A stretch of 64,000 nt of DNA, from contig NZ_JAQITC010000002.1 in NCBI RefSeq assembly GCF_028618525.1, positions 153,084 through 217,083 of the forward strand, read 5' to 3'. The notes beneath the pieces are model-generated. The model did no database searches. It was not told where the DNA came from and was given only the letters and a program-made list of their open reading frames with translations. Shown piece after piece: positions 27,437 to 37,446 of the stretch. Positions within the stretch are counted from its first letter, which is position 1; every line of letters starts with the position of its first letter. The DNA is from Bartonella sp. AU55XJBT. Its GTDB lineage: Bacteria > Pseudomonadota > Alphaproteobacteria > Rhizobiales > Rhizobiaceae. The translations under genes were made by a program, and so were the position numbers.

Positions 27437-28565
27437 TTAACGAATATCCTCAACTTCTTTGTCTTTTCCATAAATACGTTGAGAAAGTGCGGCCTCTATA
27501 AATGCATCTAAGTTCCCATTAAGGACGGATTGTGGATCAGTATTTTCAATCCCTGTACGTAAGTCTTTTACAAGTTGATAAGGTTGAAGAACATAAGATC
27601 TAATTTGATGTCCCCATCCAATTTCTGTTTTAGAAGCTTCAACAGCATTGGTTTCTTCTTCTCTTTTTTTGAGTTCTTCTTCATAAAGACGTGCACGGAG
27701 CATCGACCAAGCCGTGGCGCGATTTTTATGCTGTGAACGCTCAGTTTGACATTGCACAACAATACCCGTTTTTATATGTGTGATGCGAACGGCAGAGTCT
27801 GTCGTATTAACATGTTGTCCTCCTGCTCCCGAAGCACGATAGGTATCGATACGCACATCTGCTTCTGAAACATCAACCTCAATATCATCATCAATAACCG
27901 GATAAACCCAAATGCTTGCAAAAGAAGTATGGCGCTTTGCATTCGAATCAAATGGGGAAATTCGTACCAAGCGATGAACGCCTGATTCTGTTTTTAACAA
28001 TCCATAAGCATTATGCCCTTTTACAAGAATCGTCGCTGACTTTATTCCTGCTTCTTCTCCATCATGAATTTCTAAAACTTCAACCTTCATTTCATGTTGT
28101 TCAGCCCAGCGCATATACATACGCAACAACATAGAAGCCCAATCTTGGCTTTCAGTTCCCCCTGCCCCTGCATGAACTTCTAAATAGGTATCATTAGGGT
28201 CTGCCTCTCCTGAAAGAAGCACATCAATTTGCCTTTTATCGATTTCACTTTTAAGATTACGTATTGAATTTTCCGCATCAGCAATAATTTCAACATCACT
28301 TTCTTCTTCCCCCATTGCAATGAGCTCAATGCATTCTTCAAGTGTTTTTGTAAATGATAAAAGACCATTGATTGAATCATCAAGACGTTGACGCTCACGC
28401 ATCATATCCTGTGCTTGTTGCGCATCATTCCATAATGATGGATCTTCTGCTTTTTGATTAAGATATTCGAGACGCTTTAGTGATTGATCCCAGTCAAAGA
28501 TGCCCCCTTAGCAACTGAATTGCTTGTCGGATTTCATCAACTAACGTTTCTATTTCTGCTCGCAT
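27437..28565 (-). CDS. prfB: Peptide chain release factor 2, with programmed +1 frameshift
   Basis: RF2 ends translation at UGA and UAA. The main frame has the GGQ loop in RASGAGGQHVNTTDSAVRI and SPFDSNAKRHTSFAS. The short first frame begins at ATG 28565 (MRAEIETLVDEIRQAIQLLRGHL) and hits an in-frame TGA; shifting +1 at CTTTGAC (28499-28493) joins it to DWDQSLKRLEYLNQKAE and the rest. The joined product is about 375 aa. The Shine-Dalgarno-like AGGGGG sits 3 bases before the slip site, as in E. coli prfB, so this is the autoregulatory frameshift and not a mutation. A frame drawn from 28405 alone would miss the N-terminus. Confidence 0.95.
28493..28508 (-). promoter_or_regulatory. prfB recoding site (stimulatory SD plus slip site)
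   Basis: On the minus strand AGGGGG (28508-28503), CAT, then CTTTGAC (28499-28493). When RF2 is scarce the ribosome stalls at UGA and slips from CUU to UUU, so RF2 tunes its own synthesis. Layout is identical to the E. coli element. Confidence 0.93.
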
Positions 28566-28733
28566 AATTTAACACCGTATTTTTTTACACTCTTTCTGAT
28601 TATGTCCTCAGCATTCTATACAAATTTAATAGCCTTTATCAAAAAATGGAATGGATCCATCATTCTATTTACAGGACCAATACTGTAAAAAACAGATAAA
28701 AACCAAGACTCATAGCAAAGAAGATTTTGTTGG

Positions 28734-31202
28734 TTAATACAGTCCCCCTGTGCCACTTTCAAGGGCTTTATTGACTTGTGGAGAAGTGGTTATTGCTGGA
28801 ACACCTTCTTGAAAAGAATTCGTCCCCCCAATGACTTGATATATATCAGCAGGACCAGTCCCTGGTTTAAATGCTTCTATAATGACATCCTGATCTCCTC
28901 TTTCCGCAAGCATTCCTGTTTTTCGATTAATTGGCATTAAAATCATACCTTTTGGCATCTTAAAGGGAACATCTGGCTTTCCTTTAAGAGCATCTTCCAT
29001 AAATTCACCAAAAATAGGTGCTGCCAATGAACTTCCCGTCCCGTTGTATCCCAACGATGCTGGTTGATCGTAACCAACAAAAACACCAACAACGAGGTCA
29101 GGGGTAAATCCCATAAACCAGACATCTTTAGAGTCATTGGTTGTTCCTGTTTTAGCGGCAATATGTCTATTGAGATACCGTAAACGCGCTGCAGTACCAC
29201 GCTGAACAACCCCTTCCATCATCGATGTAATCTGATAAGCTGTCATAGGATCAAGAACTTGATCTCTCTCATCAATTAAAGTGGGTTCACTTTGATTATT
29301 CCATGAATTCGCATTACAATTTTCGCAAATACGATCATCATGACGATAAATTGTCTTCCCATAACGATCTTGAATTCGGTCTATCAGAGAAGGTTTAATA
29401 GAGCGTCCCCCGTTAGCTATGACAGAATAAGCTGTAACCATTCGTAAAACTGTTGTTTCAGCGGCTCCTAGGGCCATGGGAAGATAAGGTTGCAATTTAT
29501 CGACCACGCCAAAACGCTCTGCATATTCAGCGACAAGAGGCATTCCCATATCATTGGCAAGCCTTACTGTCATAAGATTACGAGAATGCTCAATACCATA
29601 ACGCAACGTTGAAGGTCCTGCAAAAGTACCGCCATAATTTTTAGGTTGCCAAACCTCACCATTATATTGGCGAACTTCAATGGGACCATCTAAAATAACC
29701 GATGCTGGTGTATACCCGTTATCAAGTGCCGCTGAATACACAATGGGCTTAAATGCAGAACCAGCCTGACGATAAGCTTGTGTTGCACGATTAAATTCAG
29801 ATGCAGCAAAAGAAAAACCTCCCACCATTGCAAGAACGCGCCCTGTGTGCGGTTCCATAGCAACAATCGCACCTTCAACCTTAGGGATTTGTTGTAAACG
29901 ATAAGTGTTATTTGTATTGGGTAGTTTTTCAACAAAAATGACATCCCCAACTTGCAGAACATGAGACAAGCTCTGAACAGCTCTTCGATAACCATTTTCT
30001 TTCACAACATGAAGTGCCCATTTTGAATCAGCTTCAGATAAAACAGCAATTTCTCGTTTTTTTGAAAGCATACCAGAAGCTTCACGCTGCGGCTGTAAAC
30101 CAATCTCTATTTTATTAGGATTTGCAGAAAGAACAACCGCTAAACGCCATTCAGGAACATCACTTAACTCTGTGATATTTGCAAGCTCAGCCCCCCAATC
30201 ATCATCTTTCTTATCAAGATGCGCATAAGCTCCACGCCATCCATGTGCATGATCAAATTTAATTAATCCATTTTGCAAAGCCCGCCGAGCAATCATTTGT
30301 AAATGCGGATCAAGCGTTGTACGGATAGACAAACCACCTTCATAAAGTGTTTTAGCCCCATAGCGATGCATTAAACGGCGACGCACTTCTTCAGTAAAAT
30401 AATCAGCCGCAAAAACATAGTTATCACTTCCGCGTATTGTCGCTCCCAAAGGTTTAGCTTTTGCTTTTTCGCCTTGTTCACGGGTTACATACCCATTTGC
30501 AACCATCCGGTCTATAACCCAATTGCGCCGATCAATAGCACGCTGTGTATTCTTAAATGGATCATAATTTGCTGGCCCTTTTGGAAGAGCTGCCAAATAA
30601 GCACATTGTTCTAACGTCAAATCATTGACGGATTTATTGAAATAGTTCAAAGAGGCAGCAGCTATACCATAAGTACCACGCCCCAAATAAATTTCATTGA
30701 GATAAAGTTCGAGAATATGATCTTTTGAGTAAGTTTTCTCAATACGCATTGCTAAAATAGCTTCCTTAAATTTACGCTCTAACGTTGTTTCTGAACTTAA
30801 AAGAAAGTTTTTAGCGACTTGTTGCGTTATGGTTGATGCGCCTTCTGGACGTCTTCCAGAACCAATATTACGAATATTATTGATCAAAGCGCGAGAAAGT
30901 CCTTCGGGATCTAAACCAAAATGATGGTAAAAATTTTTATCTTCAGCCGAAATAAAAGCATCTTTAACAAGCTTTGGGATTGATTGAATCGGTAAATAGA
31001 GGCGATGTTTTGTTGCAAACTCTGCCATAAGACGGCCATCAGAAGCATGGACACGGGTCATTACCGGTGGTTCATAAAGTGAAAGAACTTCATAATCAGG
31101 AAGTGCATTTGCTTGACCACTGGTCATAACACCCCATGTTATTGCGCCACAAAGTCCAGTCGCAACAAAAAAACGAAGAAGATATTTAAAAAAAATTATC
31201 AT
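28734..31202 (-). CDS. mrcA: Penicillin-binding protein 1A (class A, bifunctional)
   Basis: A bifunctional peptidoglycan synthase of 822 aa anchored by one N-terminal helix (FFKYLLRFFVATGLCGAITW). The glycosyltransferase domain has EDKNFYHHFGLD, RRPEGASTITQQVAKN and ILELYLNEIYLGRGTYGI. The transpeptidase domain has SAFKPIVY (SxxK), SRN in EHSRNLMTV and KTGTTND. The C-terminus is Gly/Pro-rich. It follows the amidase gene by 170 bases and precedes prfB; amiC-mrcA-prfB is a usual order in this group. Confidence 0.95.
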   Translation of the reverse strand: MIIFFKYLLRFFVATGLCGAITWGVMTSGQANALPDYEVLSLYEPPVMTRVHASDGRLMAEFATKHRLYLPIQSIPKLVKDAFISAEDKNFYHHFGLDPEGLSRALINNIRNIGSGRRPEGASTITQQVAKNFLLSSETTLERKFKEAILAMRIEKTYSKDHILELYLNEIYLGRGTYGIAAASLNYFNKSVNDLTLEQCAYLAALPKGPANYDPFKNTQRAIDRRNWVIDRMVANGYVTREQGEKAKAKPLGATIRGSDNYVFAADYFTEEVRRRLMHRYGAKTLYEGGLSIRTTLDPHLQMIARRALQNGLIKFDHAHGWRGAYAHLDKKDDDWGAELANITELSDVPEWRLAVVLSANPNKIEIGLQPQREASGMLSKKREIAVLSEADSKWALHVVKENGYRRAVQSLSHVLQVGDVIFVEKLPNTNNTYRLQQIPKVEGAIVAMEPHTGRVLAMVGGFSFAASEFNRATQAYRQAGSAFKPIVYSAALDNGYTPASVILDGPIEVRQYNGEVWQPKNYGGTFAGPSTLRYGIEHSRNLMTVRLANDMGMPLVAEYAERFGVVDKLQPYLPMALGAAETTVLRMVTAYSVIANGGRSIKPSLIDRIQDRYGKTIYRHDDRICENCNANSWNNQSEPTLIDERDQVLDPMTAYQITSMMEGVVQRGTAARLRYLNRHIAAKTGTTNDSKDVWFMGFTPDLVVGVFVGYDQPASLGYNGTGSSLAAPIFGEFMEDALKGKPDVPFKMPKGMILMPINRKTGMLAERGDQDVIIEAFKPGTGPADIYQVIGGTNSFQEGVPAITTSPQVNKALESGTGGLY

Positions 31203-31372
31203 AAAAACGGCTATCGCTTTCTTAAGAATTGATCAAAGAAAAAATATGTTATTTCAATCACACCACGTGGATATCACCACAAGATTGAGAAAAAGAAAAT
31301 TTGTTTTCTATCTTTATATTTATACTAGGCTAAACTAAAATCCCATATTAATTACTCTATTTTCTTACAAAT

Positions 31373-32617
31373 TTAAAGAGGCTGTACCATTTTCTGTCTA
31401 TATTCAGCGAATTGACGAATAGAATGAGCAATTGAGAGAGCCATTTGTTTTCTCCAATGAGGATCGTTTAATAACTTTTCATCCTCTTTATTGGATAGAT
31501 ACCCGATCTCTATTAAGACAGAGGGAATATCTGAAGCTCTTAAAACTTGAAAATTAGCATAGCGATGAGGATTATTGATTAAGTTGATATGACTCCTTGA
31601 TAAACTTGAAATAACACTATTTGCAAAATTAACCGAAAATGTATGCGTTTCACGTCGTGTAAGATCCATCAAGATATCTGTAACTTCAAGTGTTTCATCT
31701 GCAGGCAAACCATCAAGCAAATCAACTTTATTTTCACTTTCAGCTAAAGATTTTGCAATGGCATCAGAGGCTTTATCTGATATGGTATACACTGTAGCAC
31801 CGCGAAGAGAATGAACATCAATCGTATCCGCGTGAATGGATATAAAAAGATCAGCATCAAACTCTTGCGCTTTTTTAACTCTTTCGCTTAATCTTAAAAA
31901 AATATTAGAATCACGCGTTAAAGCAACGCTAATATGCGGGTCTTTTTGTAATTCCTCTCGCAATGCACGCGCAAAATCTAAAGTTACATCTTTTTCTAAA
32001 ATTCCAGTAACCCCTCGTGCACCACCATCAATACCACCATGACCAGGATCAAGAACAACACGAAAATTTTGTACCGGAATCAACGGCAGTTTTGTATCAA
32101 AATTGCTTCTTTGCTGGCTCTTTAATATCTTATCAAATTTTTCTTGTGTACTTTTACGAATATCGACCAGCAACTGCCATAAACCATTGTCTAATTTTTT
32201 TACGATACTTTTTTCAACAACAAAAGCTGTTTTGCTTGTCAAAATAATGCGTGAAGTTTGTATGTCAGAGAAAGCATAACGGACATCTAAGAGCATAACG
32301 GACAACGCATTCTGTTTCTTTAAAGGCGTATTTTGCATCGAAAAGTCAATTGTAGGTAAATTGATAACCAAACGTGCAGGCCTATCTAAAATCTGCAAAC
32401 GAATATTTGGTTTTGAATTGAAAAGCGCAATTATACGTGTATGAGCGCTATCACCAATGGTTCGAAAATTAATAAGTCTCAAAGGATCCGCAGCTTGAAC
32501 AGTGGTTTGGCATAACAAAAAAAATAATAAAAAGCATATGAATTGCACAATAACATCCCAATAGGCTGTTTTCAGCTTTTGGGTAAAAAAAACTCTTATC
32601 ATAAGCCCTCTTATCAT
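31373..32617 (-). CDS. amiC: N-acetylmuramoyl-L-alanine amidase with AMIN domain
   Basis: Periplasmic amidase that splits peptidoglycan side chains during cell separation. After a signal peptide (ends near VQAADPL) comes an AMIN-type domain (IALFNSKPNIRLQILDRPARLVI) and the zinc amidase domain: VVLDPGHGGIDGGARG, FISIHADTID, VNFANSVIS and PSVLIEIGYLSN with the catalytic Glu. The start is uncertain: a 13-base direct repeat CTTATGATAAGAG supplies two in-frame ATGs, at 32617 and 32602; AGAGGG lies very close to the second. I give the outer one. Confidence 0.92.
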   Translation of the reverse strand: MIRGLMIRVFFTQKLKTAYWDVIVQFICFLLFFLLCQTTVQAADPLRLINFRTIGDSAHTRIIALFNSKPNIRLQILDRPARLVINLPTIDFSMQNTPLKKQNALSVMLLDVRYAFSDIQTSRIILTSKTAFVVEKSIVKKLDNGLWQLLVDIRKSTQEKFDKILKSQQRSNFDTKLPLIPVQNFRVVLDPGHGGIDGGARGVTGILEKDVTLDFARALREELQKDPHISVALTRDSNIFLRLSERVKKAQEFDADLFISIHADTIDVHSLRGATVYTISDKASDAIAKSLAESENKVDLLDGLPADETLEVTDILMDLTRRETHTFSVNFANSVISSLSRSHINLINNPHRYANFQVLRASDIPSVLIEIGYLSNKEDEKLLNDPHWRKQMALSIAHSIRQFAEYRQKMVQPL

Positions 32618-33213
32618 AAGCAAAGTACTCTACACGACATTTGTAATAATTTATTTCGGTTATATAAAAACAATACACCAGATTTATTTTCTATTTTCAA
32701 TAAATGTAAAACCTCTTCATTATAAACACTCAAAAATGAAATTAAGGTCATAAAAATATTATCATGATACATGATTTACATTGTTACTTGCCAAATGCAT
32801 GATATCAACATAAAAGAATATTGGTGCTTCCTAGCTGATAATAGATCTAATTATCTGTAACTCATAGTAAGTTGTCTTTAAAGGGGTTATTGCATGTTAT
32901 GCGTGGATACTTTGTTATGGATGAAAAATTTCTATGTTATAAAATTAGGATTGCGTTATTTAAGATTCGTTGGTTCGGATATCCGAACTGTTTTAAAGAT
33001 TATTTTACCAGAGACTTTTAAGAAATATGAGTCATAAAAAACAGATGGAGATAATGATGAGAAATAGTGTAAATGCAGTCATGCATCTACACGTGGTGTT
33101 CCGTCCTGTTTTTCTGGTACCTCCCTTTTATGGCAGACAGCCCTTTACCTCTACGAATAATTACACCGTTCGTTTGAATAAAATTGTGCATGTCGCCTTC
33201 AGGATATTAACTT
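32618..33213. other. Long divergent spacer and probable rne leader
   Basis: About 600 bases between the amidase gene and rne. It contains a perfect 16-base palindrome GTTCGGATATCCGAAC at 32973-32988, about 225 bases before the rne ATG. A plus-strand frame at 33027-33290 runs into rne in another phase and lacks gene-like features. RNase E leaders in other bacteria are long and control rne mRNA decay; the length here fits that, but no fold was computed. Confidence 0.5.
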
Positions 33214-35844
33214 ATGTCAAACAAAATGCTTATAGATGCCTCTCATCCGGAGGAAACACGTGTTGTTGTTATTCACGGCAACAAAATTGAAGAACTTGAT
33301 TTTGAATCAGAACACAAAAAACAGCTCAAGGGGAATATTTATCTTGCACGTATTACGCGTGTAGAACCATCTCTCCAAGCAGCGTTTGTTGAATATGGTG
33401 GGAACCGACACGGTTTTTTAACATTTTCTGAAATTCATCCTGACTATTATCAAATTCCTATTGCTGATCGCCTTGCTCTTCTTGAAGAAGAAGAAAAGGC
33501 AGCTATAGGAGAAAATCCAGCAGATGTTTTTACGGAAGAAACAACTAAAAATAAAAAACGCTCCAGAAGAACAAAAAAAAATGCGAAAAACAATGTTATA
33601 GCAGCTGATGTTGAAAATGATAACACCTCCGAAACCGTAACTATTGATCATACAGAGGAAATATTAAATGCCGATGTTTCTTACGATGAGATCGAAATGG
33701 TTGGTGCTGAAGACATCCGTGAAGAACTCCCAACGTATCAAAGAAAACAAGGGCGCCAGTATAAAATTCAAGAAGTGATTAAACGACGTCAAATTTTGTT
33801 GGTGCAAGTTATCAAGGAAGAACGTGGGAATAAAGGTGCCGCCCTTACAACATATCTCTCTCTAGCAGGTCGTTATTCTGTTCTCATGCCCAACACAGCA
33901 CGCGGTGGTGGCATTTCACGAAAAATTACGAATGTGCAAGACCGTAAGCGTCTTAAAGAAATCGTAAAAGAATTAGCCGTTCCAAAGGGGATGGGCGTTA
34001 TCTTACGAACTGCCGGCGCCAATAGAACAAAAGCTGAAATTAAGCGCGATTATGAATATCTTATGCGGTTATGGGATACGATTCGCACTTTGACACTCGA
34101 GTCAACGGCACCATGCCTTGTTCATGAAGAAAGTAATCTCATAAAGCGTTCTATACGAGATCTTTATAATAAGAACATTAGTGAAATTCTTGTCTCTGGA
34201 GACCAAGGATATCGTGAAGCAAAAGACTTTATGCGTATGCTTATGCCAAGCCATGCAAAAGTTGTGCAACCTTATCGCGATCCTACGCCTATTTTTGCAA
34301 GAAATAATATTGAAATTCAGCTTGATAAAATGTTGCAACCACAGGTTTCTTTAAAATCTGGGGGGTATCTTGTTATTAATCAAACAGAAGCCCTTGTTGC
34401 TATTGACGTCAATTCTGGACGCTCTACGAGAGAATTCTCTGTTGAAAAGACAGCTCTACAAACGAACCTTGAAGCTGCAGAAGAAGTAGCGCGTCAATTA
34501 CGCTTACGTGACCTTGCTGGTTTAATCGTGATTGATTTTATTGACATGCTTGAAGAACGTAATGTGCGACTGGTTGAAAAAAAATTAAAAGACTGTTTAA
34601 AAAATGATCGTGCTCGTATTCAAGTTGGCCATATTTCACACTTTGGCCTTTTAGAAATGAGCCGTCAACGTATTCGCATATCAGTTTTAGAAAGTACAAC
34701 ACAACCCTGCCCCCATTGCGCAGGAACGGGAAGTATACGTTCTGAATCATCAATTGCTTTACATGTCATGCGCTCAATTGAAGAATATCTTCTTCATAAT
34801 TCGCAATATAATATTATTGTGCGCACACCCGTAGCAACAGCGCTTTATGTGTTAAATCATAAACGCAATATTCTTGTTAATTTAGAAGCACGCTTTAAAC
34901 TTAATATTAGTATTGAAGCAGATGATAGTATTGGAACGCAACATCTTGTTATTTCTAAAGGCACAATAGCAGAAAGCATTTCTCAATCTTCATTGGAAGA
35001 TGACAATAAGCAAGAAATTGAAGATTCTATTTTCATAAAAAGTGAATCTATTGAAAATTCTCCTTCCATTGAAACAAAACAAAAGTCTCAACACAAAAAT
35101 CGCCACGATGAAATTACTGATCCGTCTCTTTCCACCGTTCATAAAAAAGAAGATACATTGAGTGATGATTCTTATCGTCGAGGACGCCGTCGAGGTCGTC
35201 GTGGTGGTCGACGCAATCAAGATAATAGTCTTTATCAGATTCGCATTCCTTACGCAGAACCAGTAGGAGATTTTGCTAAGCAGGCTTTAGCAGAAATTAA
35301 AGCTGCGCACCGCAAACGTCGTGGTCCATCCGCTAAATCTTCTAAACTTGAAGAAATAAAAAATGATACACAAGCTCTCGATGTAGAACAGCAAGATGAA
35401 GCAACAAAAGCTGATACAAGTGTTAAACCTAAAAAACGTAAAACACGTTCTTCAAAGGCGGTAGAAAATAATCTCTCTCTAGAGAGTGATCAAAATGTCG
35501 CAGAACAAAAATCTCTTGAAGAAAAGCCCAAAAGCCGTTCAGTACGTAAAATTAGAACAAAAAAAGCAGAGAAATCTGTTCATGAGGGTGAGGATAAAAC
35601 CCCAGAAGACACTAAGAAATCAACACGTAGAACACGTAAAAATTCATCCTCTAAAGAAACAACAGAAATACAAAAAACATTAGAAAAAGAAACTGATATG
35701 AAGATGGAGAAAGCTGTCGAACCTTCTCCTTCCAAAATTGAAGAAACAATTAACCAACCTGTTGTTCTTTCATCAACACCTCATGATTCTCCTAAAACTG
35801 CGCGTATTGGTTGGTGGAAACGCAGAACTCTTTCAAAAAATTAA
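33214..35844 (+). CDS. rne: Ribonuclease E/G family endonuclease
   Basis: Principal endonuclease of mRNA decay and rRNA/tRNA processing. The 876-aa product begins MSNKMLIDASHPEETRVVV. An S1-type domain is interrupted by an acidic/basic insert (about residues 95-180), usual for alphaproteobacterial RNase E. The DNase I-like catalytic part has NQTEALVAIDVNSGR and LAGLIVIDFIDM (the two metal-binding Asp), and the Zn-link CPHCAG. The C-terminal 280 residues are low complexity, with an Arg-rich RNA-binding patch RRGRRRGRRGGRRN near residue 655 and Lys/Glu-rich scaffold, ending in the conserved-looking RIGWWKRR tip. A hairpin follows the gene. Confidence 0.93.
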   Translation: MSNKMLIDASHPEETRVVVIHGNKIEELDFESEHKKQLKGNIYLARITRVEPSLQAAFVEYGGNRHGFLTFSEIHPDYYQIPIADRLALLEEEEKAAIGENPADVFTEETTKNKKRSRRTKKNAKNNVIAADVENDNTSETVTIDHTEEILNADVSYDEIEMVGAEDIREELPTYQRKQGRQYKIQEVIKRRQILLVQVIKEERGNKGAALTTYLSLAGRYSVLMPNTARGGGISRKITNVQDRKRLKEIVKELAVPKGMGVILRTAGANRTKAEIKRDYEYLMRLWDTIRTLTLESTAPCLVHEESNLIKRSIRDLYNKNISEILVSGDQGYREAKDFMRMLMPSHAKVVQPYRDPTPIFARNNIEIQLDKMLQPQVSLKSGGYLVINQTEALVAIDVNSGRSTREFSVEKTALQTNLEAAEEVARQLRLRDLAGLIVIDFIDMLEERNVRLVEKKLKDCLKNDRARIQVGHISHFGLLEMSRQRIRISVLESTTQPCPHCAGTGSIRSESSIALHVMRSIEEYLLHNSQYNIIVRTPVATALYVLNHKRNILVNLEARFKLNISIEADDSIGTQHLVISKGTIAESISQSSLEDDNKQEIEDSIFIKSESIENSPSIETKQKSQHKNRHDEITDPSLSTVHKKEDTLSDDSYRRGRRRGRRGGRRNQDNSLYQIRIPYAEPVGDFAKQALAEIKAAHRKRRGPSAKSSKLEEIKNDTQALDVEQQDEATKADTSVKPKKRKTRSSKAVENNLSLESDQNVAEQKSLEEKPKSRSVRKIRTKKAEKSVHEGEDKTPEDTKKSTRRTRKNSSSKETTEIQKTLEKETDMKMEKAVEPSPSKIEETINQPVVLSSTPHDSPKTARIGWWKRRTLSKN

Positions 35845-35854
35845 CAATAAAAAG

Positions 35855-35882
35855 AGACCGCCACAAAAAATTGTGGCGGTCT
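35855..35882 (-). terminator. Strong hairpin terminator for the IalB-family gene
   Basis: A perfect 12-base stem AGACCGCCACAA (35855-35866) / TTGTGGCGGTCT (35871-35882) with an AAAA loop. Read from the minus strand it is followed by CTTTTTATTG, a T tract, so it ends the leftward IalB-family gene. On the plus strand no T run follows, but the hairpin may still protect or end rne mRNA. Confidence 0.82.
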
Positions 35883-35932
35883 AAATAAACAATCATAGAA
35901 AAAGTTTGAACCAATTCTATGACCTATGTGTA

Positions 35933-36544
35933 TTATTTTTGTTTTGCTTTTTCTTGCTCAGCCCGCATACGCTCTTCAATTTCTTTTTGATTTGATTGAA
36001 TAGCTTGCTGCAGCTTTATTTGCTCTTGTTGGAAATCTTTTTCTTCCATACCAGGACCGGTATACGCCGTTGTAAATCCATTAAGAGAAAATTCAATAGG
36101 ATTAGCTGAACCACGGAAATTAACAGTAGTTACAACCATTTTTGTACCACTTTTCATAGCTGCAATAAGCTTATCATCTAAAACATCATTGGCAATACAA
36201 CTTGGTCCATTACAAATGATATAAGGAATTTTTTTAGAGAAGCCATCACCTATTTGAATGTGAACACCTTCTGGCAAAAAACGACCTGTAGGCACTTGAA
36301 TACCTATACGCTTTTCATTTTGCTTCCCTTTTATTTCAACAAGATTAAAAGCCGTTAAAGGTTGTCCCGTATTCGATAATACAGTATTCATTGTATTACA
36401 AATATCAACATCATGCTGCTTACTGCAAACTTTGTACCAACCTTGCGACAAAGTCTGCGCATTTGCAGAAATACCAGCTACAAGAAAAAGGGCAGCTGCT
36501 CCAACTAATACCGAAACAGCAGAATAAAAATTTTTATGCGACAT
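35933..36544 (-). CDS. Invasion-associated locus B (IalB) family protein
   Basis: The 203-aa product has a signal peptide (ends SANAQ) and an IalB domain: WYKVCSKQHDVDICNTMN near residue 37, AFNLVEIKG, RIGIQVPTGRFLPEGVHIQIGDG and YIICNGPSCIANDVLDDKLIAAMKSG with four Cys. The C-terminus is a Gln/Glu-rich coiled coil. IalB of Bartonella is linked to erythrocyte entry, but this family has several paralogues in most alphaproteobacteria and the partner gene ialA is not adjacent, so I withhold the symbol. Confidence 0.85.
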   Translation of the reverse strand: MSHKNFYSAVSVLVGAAALFLVAGISANAQTLSQGWYKVCSKQHDVDICNTMNTVLSNTGQPLTAFNLVEIKGKQNEKRIGIQVPTGRFLPEGVHIQIGDGFSKKIPYIICNGPSCIANDVLDDKLIAAMKSGTKMVVTTVNFRGSANPIEFSLNGFTTAYTGPGMEEKDFQQEQIKLQQAIQSNQKEIEERMRAEQEKAKQK

Positions 36545-37446
36545 GATTAAGTTAATCCTTTCAACGCGCTTTTAAGTAATTTTAAAAAATATTAAGTATA
36601 GTTCCAATTTAAATTTTATTAAATTATAATGAAATAAAACTTAATTTTATTATTTTTACTTCAATATAAAAAAAATCAAATTTAGAGAAAAAACTACGAT
36701 GATCTATGTAAACTTTTATATACCCATATAGCTTTCCCCTCTTTATCACAATCACATGGGTATTTTATGCAATTTATCCATAATACACCTCTGTGCAATT
36801 GTGCTAAGATTACACAAACGAATCAATATTGCAATATCAATTAAAACAAACTCCTATGCACTTCTAAAAATCTTACGAATTTAAACTTTTTACTCTTCAT
36901 GTTAGCCTATAAGGCTTTAGAAATAAGTATTGCAATGCATGAAGCTCAAAAATATTCGATAAAATGTATATTTCGAGATGTCCCTAATATAAAAGTATAA
37001 ATGAAAAAGATAAAATTAACCTATAAGGACATTTGATAAACTAAATCCATTCCTAACCTGCAGTTTTTGAAAAATTGTAAGAAATTTTTTCTGTAGGCAC
37101 TTTTCTATCCCTATTTATGAAACAATAGTGGTATGCTTTTGTCATAAAACCGCTTTCGTAGTGAAAACTGCGTAATGAAGAAAGCATGCTATTTTGATTT
37201 AAATTTTTCTTTTTAGAGAGTTTACAAAAAATACTTATATGCAAATGCTATTATTGTGGTTACACGATCTAAGATATTTTCTTTATTGTATCAATATGTA
37301 TTATAATAAAGAAGGCCAAATTAATATGTTAAACAGTTCTTTTATTCTAAACTTAAATTTTTTTCTTATAAAAAATCAATAAGCGATTATTTTTATAGAA
37401 TATTCTATAAAAATAAGAAATAGTTCTGAAAAGTAGAGAAACTGCT
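36545..37446. other. 900-base AT-rich spacer without a gene
   Basis: No convincing gene. A minus-strand 63-codon frame (37053-37244) lacks a ribosome binding site and is not recognised. An inverted repeat TACCCAT (about 36720) / ATGGGTA (about 36756) with a pyrimidine-rich loop is the only clear structure. The IalB promoter should lie in the first 150 bases. Confidence 0.5.

Noticed and set aside
28440..28510. prfB as a broken gene
   Set aside because: The frame change is the known programmed RF2 recoding site with its stimulatory sequence.
33027..33290. 87-aa frame before rne
   Set aside because: Ends inside rne in another phase, no ribosome binding site, no recognisable features.
37053..37244. 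63-aa minus-strand frame
   Set aside because: No start signal and no similarity I recognise; a fleeting likeness to ribosomal protein L20 (RDRKV) did not hold up.
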